Below, in pieces: positions 1 to 6,801 of a stretch of DNA of 11,301 bases. Source of the stretch: Bacteroidota bacterium (GTDB lineage: Bacteria > Bacteroidota > Kryptoniia > Kryptoniales > JAKASW01); NCBI GenBank assembly GCA_021796055.1, contig JAJYOS010000115.1, forward strand, positions 1 to 11,301, in the 5' to 3' direction. The notes below the pieces were generated by a model. The model did not search any database. It was not told the DNA's origin and saw only the letters and a list, made by a program, of their open reading frames with translations. Each line of letters opens with the position of its first letter. The stretch's first letter is position 1. The position numbers were made by a program, and so were the translations under genes.

Positions 1-2245
1 TCAGAAGTACCTTCACGCTACCTTGAACTAGATTGAAGCCGAGGTTGTAGTGGGAAGTAACTGAACTTGTGTACGACCCGGTTAAGAGGAACCTGTCCCG
101 CGAACTAAAATCGTTCTGGGCCGACTGAAGCGTCGTATCATATATCGCGCTGTATGTGAAGGAATCCGGTGTCGCTATTTTCTGTCCCTGTGGGCCCACG
201 TAATCCTTAAACGCTTCCACAAATGGCTCAAGATAAGGGAGTATTATTTCGCCGCTCGTCGGATCGACGTCAATGCCGGGGTTCCAATCCATCACTCCGT
301 CAGGCGGCCCTGTGCCGTTTGGTCCTGTTTTGTCAAGTCCGAAAACCTGGAGAAGATTTATGTTGCTGATCGTGTTTTCCGATGCCTGCCCGGGGACAGT
401 ATAAACTATCTGGACATTCTTTAGTGAGTTCTGATCGAGGTTCAACCCGCCGGTGGGATAGATGTTCCTAAGCATTAGCCTCCAGGCGTCGGTCTCGCTC
501 GGAATGGGGTTCGCCGGGACAATCATGTTCAGCACGAGAGGGAGATTCGATGTATCGGTATTGGCAAATGTCCCGTACACCTGTCCGTTCGCGGTGCTGA
601 AGGCGATGGCTACGACCTGGTTTGACTGGAACGATGTGTTCAGAGTTAGTACGCCTGTCCTTGGGTTTATTGAAAATTCGGAAGACTTCAGTTTTTCAAA
701 GTATCCACCCTCAGTCTGCCAAGTACCCTGGTTAGCCGTGCGAGCAGTGCGAAGCGAATCATAGAATCCCGGATCATCCTGAACAGAAGGAAGGTCTATT
801 ACGGCGAAACCCTTTCTCAAATTTGTGTTTAGAGCGCTGGACGGCTGCGAGATGTACACTTCATAGTTGGTTACAAGCTTGTTGGCGTCAAACTGGTTGC
901 CGCTATTCTGGTAATATCTCTCATACTCACCGATATACATGGTGTCGATGAAGAAATGGTTCGTCGAGAACTGATAGGCGTGAAGCGAGAATGTCTGGCT
1001 CGACGATCCGTTGCTAACGCTGAGGGTTTTGCTCTGGCCTTTCTGCTGACTGGCGAGCGCGGTAAGCGTCAGCGGTCCAAACTGGAACTTTGCCTTCAAC
1101 CCGAAGAGCGCCTGGCTGTTTCCGATGAAAGAGGATGGGGTGTTCATTGAAACGTTACCTGCCTCGACGCTCTGCACTATCTCATCGGGGTATCCAGTAT
1201 ATTTCAACTTCACTTGGTTTTCATAGTTGAATTGATTCTGCGTGTCCCAGCTAGCTCCAATGTGCAGCTTGTTGCCGATAGTACCGTTTACATTTATCTG
1301 AAGGGATTGGTTAAAGGCTGGCTGGTTCGTGACGTTTCCCAACTGAGACAGCGTCTGGGCGTTAAGTTTCTGATTGCGCCATCCGCCTTGTATATCGACC
1401 GAACCTGAAACCTGGAGATTGATTCTTGGCGGACCGAAGATACTCAGGACCGGATTGGAGGGGATCGGGATGCTGATGTTGGTGACTCCCGCCATCAAAG
1501 ACTCAAGTCCTCCTACGCTCCTCAGGATGTATGCGTGAGCGAGTCCTTCCCAAGTCTCTTTTATCAAATGTCGTCTCTCGATCTTTATGTATTCATCGAG
1601 AGGGATCTGAAGCGGATACCTGATGTCGTGTCCGAGAACTGTCTCCCGTATCTCCATGTATTTTCCCGTTGTATCCAGGAGCGTACTGTATTGTGTCGCA
1701 CTGGAAGTAAGGAAAAGCGGGTAGTGGTATGGCTCGAAGATTGGCGCCTGCACATGGGCCGGGCGCATATGCTGGAGCCAGGCCGACAGCTTCAGGCTGT
1801 CAGCTTGTGAAATGCTGTCCGATTGGGCCGTCTTTGTCGCGTTTCCGGAACTGTCGACTACTGAAAGTTGCGACGTTGTGCCGGACGTATCTCTCCTGAC
1901 TGCCGTCGTACCGGAAGTGTCTCCGACAACAGAGTTGGCACTCCGTCGCAATGTCTCCCCGCGCCGATCTCTCTCCCGACCGCCAGTTGTTCGGTGATTT
2001 ACTGATTGTGCTTCCCGCAAAGACGACGCTTCATAGGACCAGTCAGCGGGTTCGGCATACACCTCATCCGCATGACCATCAGCGTCGGTCAGTAGGTATT
2101 TTCTTCTCCCTGGAAGCCTCGCGGGGGCTCTAAATCCGCCACCAATACGCGCCCATTCACTGGGTCCAAGAGATTTCGAGGCGGCAATTAACAGCAATAG
2201 CGCCGGAAGCGCAAAATATATTAGAAGGAATCTGTTCTTTTCCAC
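1..2245 (-). CDS. sprA: SprA, type IX secretion / gliding outer-membrane translocon protein, N-terminal part
   Basis: This is an uninterrupted minus-strand frame of about 748 codons that leaves the window at its left edge. In the family SprA (Sov in Porphyromonas) is a very large outer-membrane barrel that forms the type IX secretion channel; full proteins usually exceed 2000 residues, so roughly a third is visible. Residues 1-28 look like a signal peptide (MEKNRF, then a leucine/alanine-rich stretch). A polar linker at about 85-155 follows, rich in Ser, Thr and Arg, with DTSGTT occurring twice. The typical SprA N-terminal region starts near 270: GPPRINLQVSGSVDI, NGTIGNKLHIGASWDTQ, QVKLKYTGYPDEIVQ, EAGNVSM (361-367) and ALFGLKAKFQFG. 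Later come PDGVMDWNPGIDV, IILPYLEPF and LVQGSVKV, all in SprA order. The GTG at 2245 is the only start between an upstream in-frame stop and the signal peptide. Its spacing to AAGGAG (2274-2269) is 23 bases, which is unusual. Identity is firm; the start is less so. Confidence 0.93.
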   Translation of the reverse strand, partial: MEKNRFLLIYFALPALLLLIAASKSLGPSEWARIGGGFRAPARLPGRRKYLLTDADGHADEVYAEPADWSYEASSLREAQSVNHRTTGGRERDRRGETLRRSANSVVGDTSGTTAVRRDTSGTTSQLSVVDSSGNATKTAQSDSISQADSLKLSAWLQHMRPAHVQAPIFEPYHYPLFLTSSATQYSTLLDTTGKYMEIRETVLGHDIRYPLQIPLDEYIKIERRHLIKETWEGLAHAYILRSVGGLESLMAGVTNISIPIPSNPVLSIFGPPRINLQVSGSVDIQGGWRNQKLNAQTLSQLGNVTNQPAFNQSLQINVNGTIGNKLHIGASWDTQNQFNYENQVKLKYTGYPDEIVQSVEAGNVSMNTPSSFIGNSQALFGLKAKFQFGPLTLTALASQQKGQSKTLSVSNGSSSQTFSLHAYQFSTNHFFIDTMYIGEYERYYQNSGNQFDANKLVTNYEVYISQPSSALNTNLRKGFAVIDLPSVQDDPGFYDSLRTARTANQGTWQTEGGYFEKLKSSEFSINPRTGVLTLNTSFQSNQVVAIAFSTANGQVYGTFANTDTSNLPLVLNMIVPANPIPSETDAWRLMLRNIYPTGGLNLDQNSLKNVQIVYTVPGQASENTISNINLLQVFGLDKTGPNGTGPPDGVMDWNPGIDVDPTSGEIILPYLEPFVEAFKDYVGPQGQKIATPDSFTYSAIYDTTLQSAQNDFSSRDRFLLTGSYTSSVTSHYNLGFNLVQGSVKVLL

Positions 2246-2312
2246 TGTACAGATTCGAACATGTACTTCTCCTTAACATGGTTCGTCTAGCAAAACTGTA
2301 TAAATCTGTACA
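2246..2312 (-). promoter_or_regulatory. Inverted repeat in the sprA leader, abutting the GTG start
   Basis: TGTACAGATT (2246-2255) and its exact reverse complement AATCTGTACA (2303-2312) flank 47 bases. In the sprA mRNA the two arms would pair as a 10-bp stem whose 3' foot touches the GTG start codon directly. The only good Shine-Dalgarno sequence, AAGGAG (2274-2269), lies in the loop. The same SD sits 6 bases before an ATG (2262-2260) that opens a 13-codon frame ending at 2221, out of frame with sprA and overlapping its start. The stem could bring the SD and GTG together, or it could be an operator for a dimeric regulator; neither is proven. Confidence 0.4.
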
Positions 2313-2347
2313 AATGGTCCTTTAAGTGACTCCTTTTTACTTTCGAA

Positions 2348-2376
2348 ATTATATCAAAGCGTATACTAATTATCAA
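2348..2376 (-). promoter_or_regulatory. Sigma-70-type promoter for sprA
   Basis: On the minus strand TTGATA (2376-2371) is followed after exactly 17 bases by a perfect TATAAT (2353-2348). This places the start of transcription near 2341, about 95 bases before the sprA GTG. Nothing else on the minus strand lies between, so it should drive sprA. The hexamers and spacing are seen directly; activity is inferred. Confidence 0.72.
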
Positions 2377-2451
2377 GTAAACAATAAGTGCATGGCCCAT
2401 TTAAGCATCGCTCAACCCTGAGAACCATCAAAATTGATTGAGTGAGTTACT

Positions 2452-2479
2452 TTGACACAGAAAAGAAGACAGAACTAAT
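2452..2479 (+). promoter_or_regulatory. Possible promoter for the C45 hydrolase gene
   Basis: TTGACA (2452-2457) matches the sigma-70 -35 consensus exactly. After 16 bases comes ACTAAT (2474-2479), a 4-of-6 match to the -10 element. It would leave a leader of about 190 bases before the gene at 2679. The weak -10 makes this a candidate only. Confidence 0.3.
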
Positions 2480-2678
2480 CGCGCGAATTCTTTTCTCGAC
2501 CTACTTGGTTGTCTTGCTGGCTTATTGAAGCTTGCTTTTTCTACTGCGAATTGTTACCGTTTTACACAATGCTTCCATTCCCCAAGCACCTTTTGTCTAA
2601 CGGCGTTGCGGGTCCTCGGCGGGTAAGAAGCAAAGCAATTTTCACCGCAAACCAAAAAGTCAAGTTCAGGAGGTAATG

Positions 2679-4097
2679 ATGAAGAGGCTACTCGTTCTCT
2701 GCGGCCTGTTTCTCTTTTCGCTATCGTACCAGGCCATGGCGCAATCGCGCGCGAAGATCACTCCGGAACAGAAAGCGTGGCTCGCAAAGGGGTACAAATT
2801 TGAAAAAGCGGGGTGGATTTACCTTCATATCGAGGGAACGCCTGAAGAGAGGGGGTTCCAGCATGGGTATCTGCTGGCGAAAGATATAAAGGAATCTCTC
2901 AGGATGCTCAAAAGAAAATGGGAATATGAGAGCGCGATGTCGTGGTCGTGGTATCTCAAGAAGGCGGGAGAGATATTGACGCCGAAGGTCGACCCTGAGG
3001 ACCTCGCAGAGATGGACGGGATCGTGGAAGGAATGGACGCGGCGGGTGACAGCGCTACGCAAAACGAGATTGTAGGTCTGAATGGTTATATGGAGCTGAT
3101 GGACTACTGGTGGCCTCAGGTGGCGGATTCGCTGAAGATGGACCCTTCGATGCCGAAACGGGAATCGTGCAGTTCGTTCATCGCAACCGGCGACATGACG
3201 GCGGATGGCAAGATTGTCCTCGGGCATAACACGATGGGCGATTACGAAGAACCTTTCTGCAATGTCATACTGGACATAGTTCCGGCTAAAGGGCACAGAA
3301 TTCTCATGCAGAGTTTTCCCGGTTTCATCCACAGCGGCACCGACTTCTTTATGACGGATGCCGGGCTCGTCGGATCCGAAACAACGATAGGTTCATTTTC
3401 TGGATTCAATCCAAACGGCGTTCCTGAATTTTGCAGGATGAGGCACGCGACCCAGTACGCCAACTCGATCGGCGAGTGGTGCAAGATGATGGAGCGGGGA
3501 AACAACGGCGGGTACGCCAACGCGTGGCTTATCGGAGATATCAAAACAAACGAGATCGCGAGACTGGAGCTCGGATTGAAATATGTCGGGTTCCAGAAAA
3601 CGAACAATGGCTACTTTGTCGGATCGAATCTCGTCAAGAACCTCAAGATACTTCGCTTCGAGACTACGGAACAGGAAACTAACATACAGCTCTCCTCGGT
3701 GGCGAGAGACGTCAGATGGCATCAGTTGATGAAAAAATACAAGGGACGAATTGATCTTAAGCTCGCCGAAAAATTCGAGTCGGATCATTACGACACCTAT
3801 TTACACAAGATACAGCCCGACTCCAGGACGCTCTGCGGTCACTCCGATCTCGACTCAAGAATGGAGGGAGGATCCGGAAGCCCGTTCTCGCCATGGGGGA
3901 CGCTCGACGGAAAAGTTGTCGATGCGAAGATGGCAAAAAACATGTCTTTCTACGCCAGATGGGGATCTGCATGCGGCACGCCATTCTCTGCAAGCAAGTT
4001 TCTCTCGGAGCACCCGCAGTTTCGCTGGATGGAAGGAATCCTGAAGAGCCGCCCTTCGGAGCCGTGGGTTGAATTCACTGCGGGAGAAAAGAAGTAG
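2679..4097 (+). CDS. Exported C45 / phospholipase B-like Ntn hydrolase
   Basis: The 472-473-residue product starts with a signal peptide (MKRLLVLCG then a hydrophobic run, likely cut after AMA near residue 22), so it acts in the periplasm or outside. The residue before the early cysteine is Leu, which does not fit a lipobox. An RG-x-x-HG motif at 59-64 (RGFQHGYLLA) is typical of the C45 peptidase / acyltransferase and phospholipase B-like families. The presumed Ntn nucleophile is Cys165 in RESCSSFIATG, followed by DGKIVLGHN at 178-185. In this superfamily the chain is usually autocleaved just before that cysteine, and the enzyme then hydrolyses amide or acyl bonds. The C-terminal pattern MSFYARWGSACGTPF is also typical. 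Two ATGs in tandem exist (2676, 2679); AGGAGG at 2668-2673 is better spaced for the second, used here. Residue numbers count from 2676. Substrate is unknown. It appears to be a single-gene unit. Confidence 0.85.
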   Translation: MKRLLVLCGLFLFSLSYQAMAQSRAKITPEQKAWLAKGYKFEKAGWIYLHIEGTPEERGFQHGYLLAKDIKESLRMLKRKWEYESAMSWSWYLKKAGEILTPKVDPEDLAEMDGIVEGMDAAGDSATQNEIVGLNGYMELMDYWWPQVADSLKMDPSMPKRESCSSFIATGDMTADGKIVLGHNTMGDYEEPFCNVILDIVPAKGHRILMQSFPGFIHSGTDFFMTDAGLVGSETTIGSFSGFNPNGVPEFCRMRHATQYANSIGEWCKMMERGNNGGYANAWLIGDIKTNEIARLELGLKYVGFQKTNNGYFVGSNLVKNLKILRFETTEQETNIQLSSVARDVRWHQLMKKYKGRIDLKLAEKFESDHYDTYLHKIQPDSRTLCGHSDLDSRMEGGSGSPFSPWGTLDGKVVDAKMAKNMSFYARWGSACGTPFSASKFLSEHPQFRWMEGILKSRPSEPWVEFTAGEKK

Positions 4098-4129
4098 GCT
4101 TACCTGAAGTTCGGTTGGTATAACTAAGA

Positions 4130-4225
4130 GGCCCTTCATCGGATTGGTTGGCAGAACGTTCAACGCGTCGTCGCGTGGGGAACGAAGATCGCCTTAGACA
4201 TTTGTTTTGAAGGGCCGTTGTTTTT
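4130..4225 (+). ncRNA. Structured RNA or elaborate terminator downstream of the C45 hydrolase
   Basis: GGCCCTTCA (4130-4138) pairs exactly with TGAAGGGCC (4208-4216). Inside lie nested helices: GGC-a-GA (4150-4155) with TCGCC (4189-4193), CGTTC (4157-4161) with GAACG (4180-4184), and ACGCG (4163-4167) with CGCGT (4172-4176) closed by a TCGT loop. That is about 24 pairs in 87 bases. The outer stem is followed by GTTG and five T (4221-4225). It begins 33 bases after the C45 stop codon. It could be that gene's transcription terminator, a small RNA with its own terminator, or part of a regulatory leader. I recognise no known family. The pairing is seen; function is inferred. Confidence 0.4.
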
Positions 4226-4597
4226 CTCTGAAACGGGTTAGGACCGATGAACTTCTATTTCCACATGGCCGCGATTGCGCCGGATTATTGGGGGCGCGCC
4301 AATATTCGAGGAACACAAGTGACGAGATCGCATGCTTCCGGATATCGCTGTCGCTGCCTCGCTATTGCTCGCGTTCGTTTGCACCCAATATGTCAACATT
4401 AGTCGTCCATTTCATTTAAGGGCGTTGAAATTTAAATTAACTCAGTTAAGATCCGCGAATCGGGGGTCTGCACTTTCGACAGGTCACTCCACCGGAATTC
4501 GTCCAAACGATTTTGTTTTGCCGCGCCGCGCTCGTGGAAAGAGAGTGTCGCTCACCATAGCTGGTGCAGGCGAATTATACAACCAACAGAGGAACAA
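4226..4597. other. Intergenic region upstream of ilvD
   Basis: No gene is convincing here. A promoter-like sequence is described at 4425-4452, and a dyad ATTGG/CCAAT surrounds a GGCGCGCC palindrome near 4278-4294. The stretch does not show a recognisable T-box or an attenuator hairpin with a T tract just before ilvD. AGAGG at 4588-4592 is the ilvD ribosome binding site. Confidence 0.45.
4425..4452 (+). promoter_or_regulatory. Probable promoter for ilvD
   Basis: TTGAAA (4425-4430) is followed after 16 bases by TAAGAT (4447-4452) in a locally AT-rich patch. Transcription would start near 4459, giving a leader of about 140 bases before ilvD. No other gene lies between. Hexamers are seen; use is inferred. 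Confidence 0.45.
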
Positions 4598-6269
4598 ATG
4601 AGAAGCGACGTCATCAAGAAAGGCTTTGAGCGCGCACCACACAGAAGCTTGCTGCGCGCGGCCGGAGTAAAAGAAGAAGATTTCAAAAAGCCGTTCATTG
4701 CGGTGGTAAATTCATTTGTGGAGATAATTCCAGGCCACGTTCACCTGAACAAGGTCGGAGCAAATATCTAAGGAAGAAATTAAGAAGGCGGGCGGAGTCC
4801 CGTTCGAGTTCAATACGATCGGCGTCGATGACGGCATCGCTATGGGACATGCCGGCATGAAGTATTCGCTTCCGAGCCGGGAACTGATTGCCGATTCGGT
4901 CGAGACCATGATTCGCGCCCACCAGTTCGACGGCATGATATGCATACCAAACTGCGACAAGATAGTCCCCGGCATGTTGATGGCCGCGATGAGAGTCAAT
5001 ATACCGACGATTTTCGTGAGCGGCGGACCCATGGCCGCGGGCCGGACAAAAGACGGGCGAACCGTCGACCTCATATCCGTTTTTGAAGGCGTCGGCTCTT
5101 ATCAGTCCGGAAAGATAAACGACGAGCAACTCCTCGAGCTCGAAAGAAGCGGCTGTCCGACATGCGGCTCATGCAGCGGGATGTTCACTGCGAACTCCAT
5201 GAACTGTCTTACCGAGGCGCTCGGCCTCGGATTGCCCGGCAACGGTACCGTGCTGGCCGTCGATCCTAAACGCGAGGAGCTTTACCGCGCCGCCTCAAGA
5301 CAAATATTGAAACTGGTTGAAATGGACTTGAAGCCGCGTGACATCGTTACCGAAGAGGCGATCGGAAACGCCCTGATCCTCGACATGGCCATGGGTGGGA
5401 GCACCAATACCGTCCTGCATACTTTGGCCATAGCTCACGAAGCCGGCATAAACTACGATTTAAACAAGATCAATAACCTTTCGAGGAAGACGCCGAATAT
5501 CTGCAAAGTTAGCCCATCGTCAGCGTACCATGTTGAAGACGTGGATCGTGCGGGCGGAGTTAGCGCGATCCTGAAGGAAGTGTCGCAAATTCCGGGCCTT
5601 CTTTCTCTCGACGTGAAGACAGTTACCGGAAAGAGCCTTGGCGAGAATATATCGATGGTCGAAACGGCGGACAAAGCATGTATCAGGGAGATCGGTAATG
5701 CATACTCACAGGACGGTGGATTGACGGTTCTGTTCGGCAATTTGGCGCCGGATGGGGCGATCGTGAAGACCGCCGGCGTCAAGAAGGAGATGCTTGTATT
5801 CGAGGGCGAGGCGGTCGTCTTCGAGTCGCAGGAGGATGCCGTGCAGGGAATCTTAGGCGGAAAAGTGAAGAAGGGGAATGTGGTTGTGATTCGCTATGAA
5901 GGGCCGATGGGCGGTCCGGGTATGCAGGAGATGCTTGCGCCTACGTCGTATCTTATGGGGATGGGACTTGGTGACAGCGTAGCTCTTATCACCGACGGAA
6001 GATTTTCAGGCGGGACCCGCGGCGCCTGCATCGGACACGTGTCGCCCGAAGCCGCCGTCAAAGGCCCTATCGCCGCAATTCAGAACGGAGACCGCATACA
6101 ACTGGATATCCTCGCCGGGAGGCTCGAACTCCTTGTGGATAACAGTGAGATTGAAAGAAGACTCGCCGCGATCCCCGATTTTAAGCCGCGTATCAATTAC
6201 GGCTACCTCGGCAGATACGCGAGGTCCGTAACTAGCGCGAACACCGGGGCCGTCCTAAAGGAAATCTGA
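4598..6269 (+). CDS. ilvD: Dihydroxy-acid dehydratase, interrupted by a one-base frameshift
   Basis: IlvD dehydrates 2,3-dihydroxy acids to 2-keto acids, the penultimate step of valine and isoleucine synthesis, and carries an Fe-S cluster. The ATG at 4598 follows AGAGG by five bases and opens [20 protein letters not shown], then [20 protein letters not shown], after which TAA (4769-4771) stops the frame. Removing one base at about 4766-4769 continues in the normal family sequence, [20 protein letters not shown], and the frame stays open to 6269. The corrected protein is 556 residues, a usual length. Cluster-ligand cysteines sit in PNCDK (Cys119) and GSCSG (Cys192). GGSTN is at 266-270, and GRFSGG with the likely catalytic Ser is at 467-472. 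Everything downstream is conserved, so this is either a base-call/assembly error or a very recent mutation. If real, translation could restart at 4842 but would lack about 81 residues. Confidence 0.9.
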
Positions 6270-6295
6270 ATCTCACTTGAGGAGATCCTTTTTTT
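6258..6295 (+). terminator. Probable terminator of ilvD
   Basis: The end of ilvD and its stop codon overlap a hairpin. AAGGA-aa-TCT (6258-6267) can pair with AGATCCTT (6283-6290), or ATCTC (6270-6274) with GAGAT (6282-6286). Seven T follow within 6289-6295. The stem is short or bulged, so this is a moderate terminator at best. Confidence 0.4.
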
Positions 6296-6668
6296 AGGAA
6301 AACGCGGGCGAGCATTTCTATTTGCCCTGATTTCGTGAAACAAAAATTCGCACTGGAAAAAAATCTGATGGTCGTTTGTCAGGCGGCGGACTAACTATCC
6401 GTCGCCCGACCGCGCTCATTTAAGTTTTACTGTCCAATTCTCACCATTTAGTTCAGAGGCCTCCCCATCTTTCGAGCTCTTTCAAGCAGTCCATCATTAT
6501 CAAAGTCTCTGAGAAGTCTTCGCTGAACTCGAGTCCTGTCACTCCATGAAGCGGAGAATATTCATTACTTGTGGATGGAGAAGCCCTGCCTCTACGCGTT
6601 CATCAAGCTATGGCAGCGCCTAGGTCTCAATTCTTCCACGGCTGGAGTTGATCCGGCAAAAGCCTTGA
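6296..6668. other. Intergenic region downstream of ilvD
   Basis: No gene is secure. It holds a strong hairpin (6378-6410) and a 48-codon minus-strand open stretch without a start codon (6599-6453) whose translation looks protein-like but has no recognised family. The right end leads into the terminator at 6669. Confidence 0.4.
6378..6410. repeat. Strong imperfect hairpin downstream of ilvD
   Basis: GTCAGGCGGCGGA (6378-6390) faces TCCGTCGCCCGAC (6398-6410) across a 7-base loop. Eleven Watson-Crick pairs, one G-T wobble and a single A-C mismatch are formed. No T tract follows on the plus strand. On the minus strand seven T (6363-6357) begin about 14 bases beyond the stem, which is further than a usual intrinsic terminator. 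It could be a repetitive extragenic palindrome, an mRNA 3'-end stabiliser for ilvD or a leftward terminator. Confidence 0.45.
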
Positions 6669-6695
6669 CGGCTCCTTCGTAGGAGCCGCGTTTTT
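6669..6695 (+). terminator. Intrinsic terminator upstream of the PBP gene
   Basis: CGGCTCCT (6669-6676) and AGGAGCCG (6681-6688) form a perfect 8-bp stem with a TCGT loop. CG and then TTTTT follow at once. It ends rightward transcription just before the PBP promoter. No secure gene lies in the 370 bases before it, so it either backs up the ilvD terminator or ends a non-coding transcript. Confidence 0.78.
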
Positions 6696-6734
6696 CTCGG
6701 GTAATATGAAAAATGATGGGTACGAGTTGCGATA

Positions 6735-6763
6735 TTGACCACCGATTGCTATGTAGGTACAAT
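6735..6763 (+). promoter_or_regulatory. Sigma-70-type promoter for the PBP gene
   Basis: TTGACC (6735-6740) is followed after exactly 17 bases by TACAAT (6758-6763). Each hexamer differs from consensus at one position. Transcription would start near 6770, giving a leader of about 30 bases before the ATG at 6802. The terminator immediately upstream supports an independent unit. Confidence 0.7.
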
Positions 6764-6801
6764 AAATAATCGTACACCATACTCGGAACTGAAGAGCTGC
6801 A

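Larger units (their letters stand above)
2313..2667. other. Divergent intergenic region between sprA and the C45 hydrolase gene
   Basis: No gene is supported here on either strand. The stretch is more AT-rich than its surroundings on its left half. It contains the sprA promoter and a possible rightward promoter at 2452-2479. There is also a small dyad, ATCAA-AA-TTGAT, near 2427-2438. I see no tRNA, terminator or remnant of a coding gene. Confidence 0.5.

Noticed and set aside
462..2133. Several plus-strand open frames of 60-100 codons
   Set aside because: All lie inside the continuous minus-strand sprA frame, whose translation matches SprA; none of the plus-strand products resembles a protein family.
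2721..4163. Several minus-strand frames of 78-203 codons opposite the C45 gene
   Set aside because: They are antisense to a gene with signal peptide, motifs and a strong RBS; their translations are Arg/His/Pro-rich shadows.
4130..4216. A miniature transposable element with 9-bp terminal inverted repeats
   Set aside because: No target-site duplication flanks the repeats, no second copy is present in the window, and the internal nested helices fit an RNA better.
4332..4601. An 89-codon frame ending in an ATGA overlap with ilvD; its first 25 residues are rich in Leu, Val, Ile and Ala, like an attenuator leader peptide
   Set aside because: It has no good RBS, is too long for a leader peptide, becomes composition-poor after residue 30, spans the likely ilvD promoter, and no attenuator hairpin with a T tract precedes ilvD.
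4760..4775. Programmed +1 frameshifting as an explanation for the ilvD stop
   Set aside because: ATC before TAA gives no good re-pairing after a +1 slip and there is no RF2-like context; IlvD is not known to be recoded. An indel is simpler.
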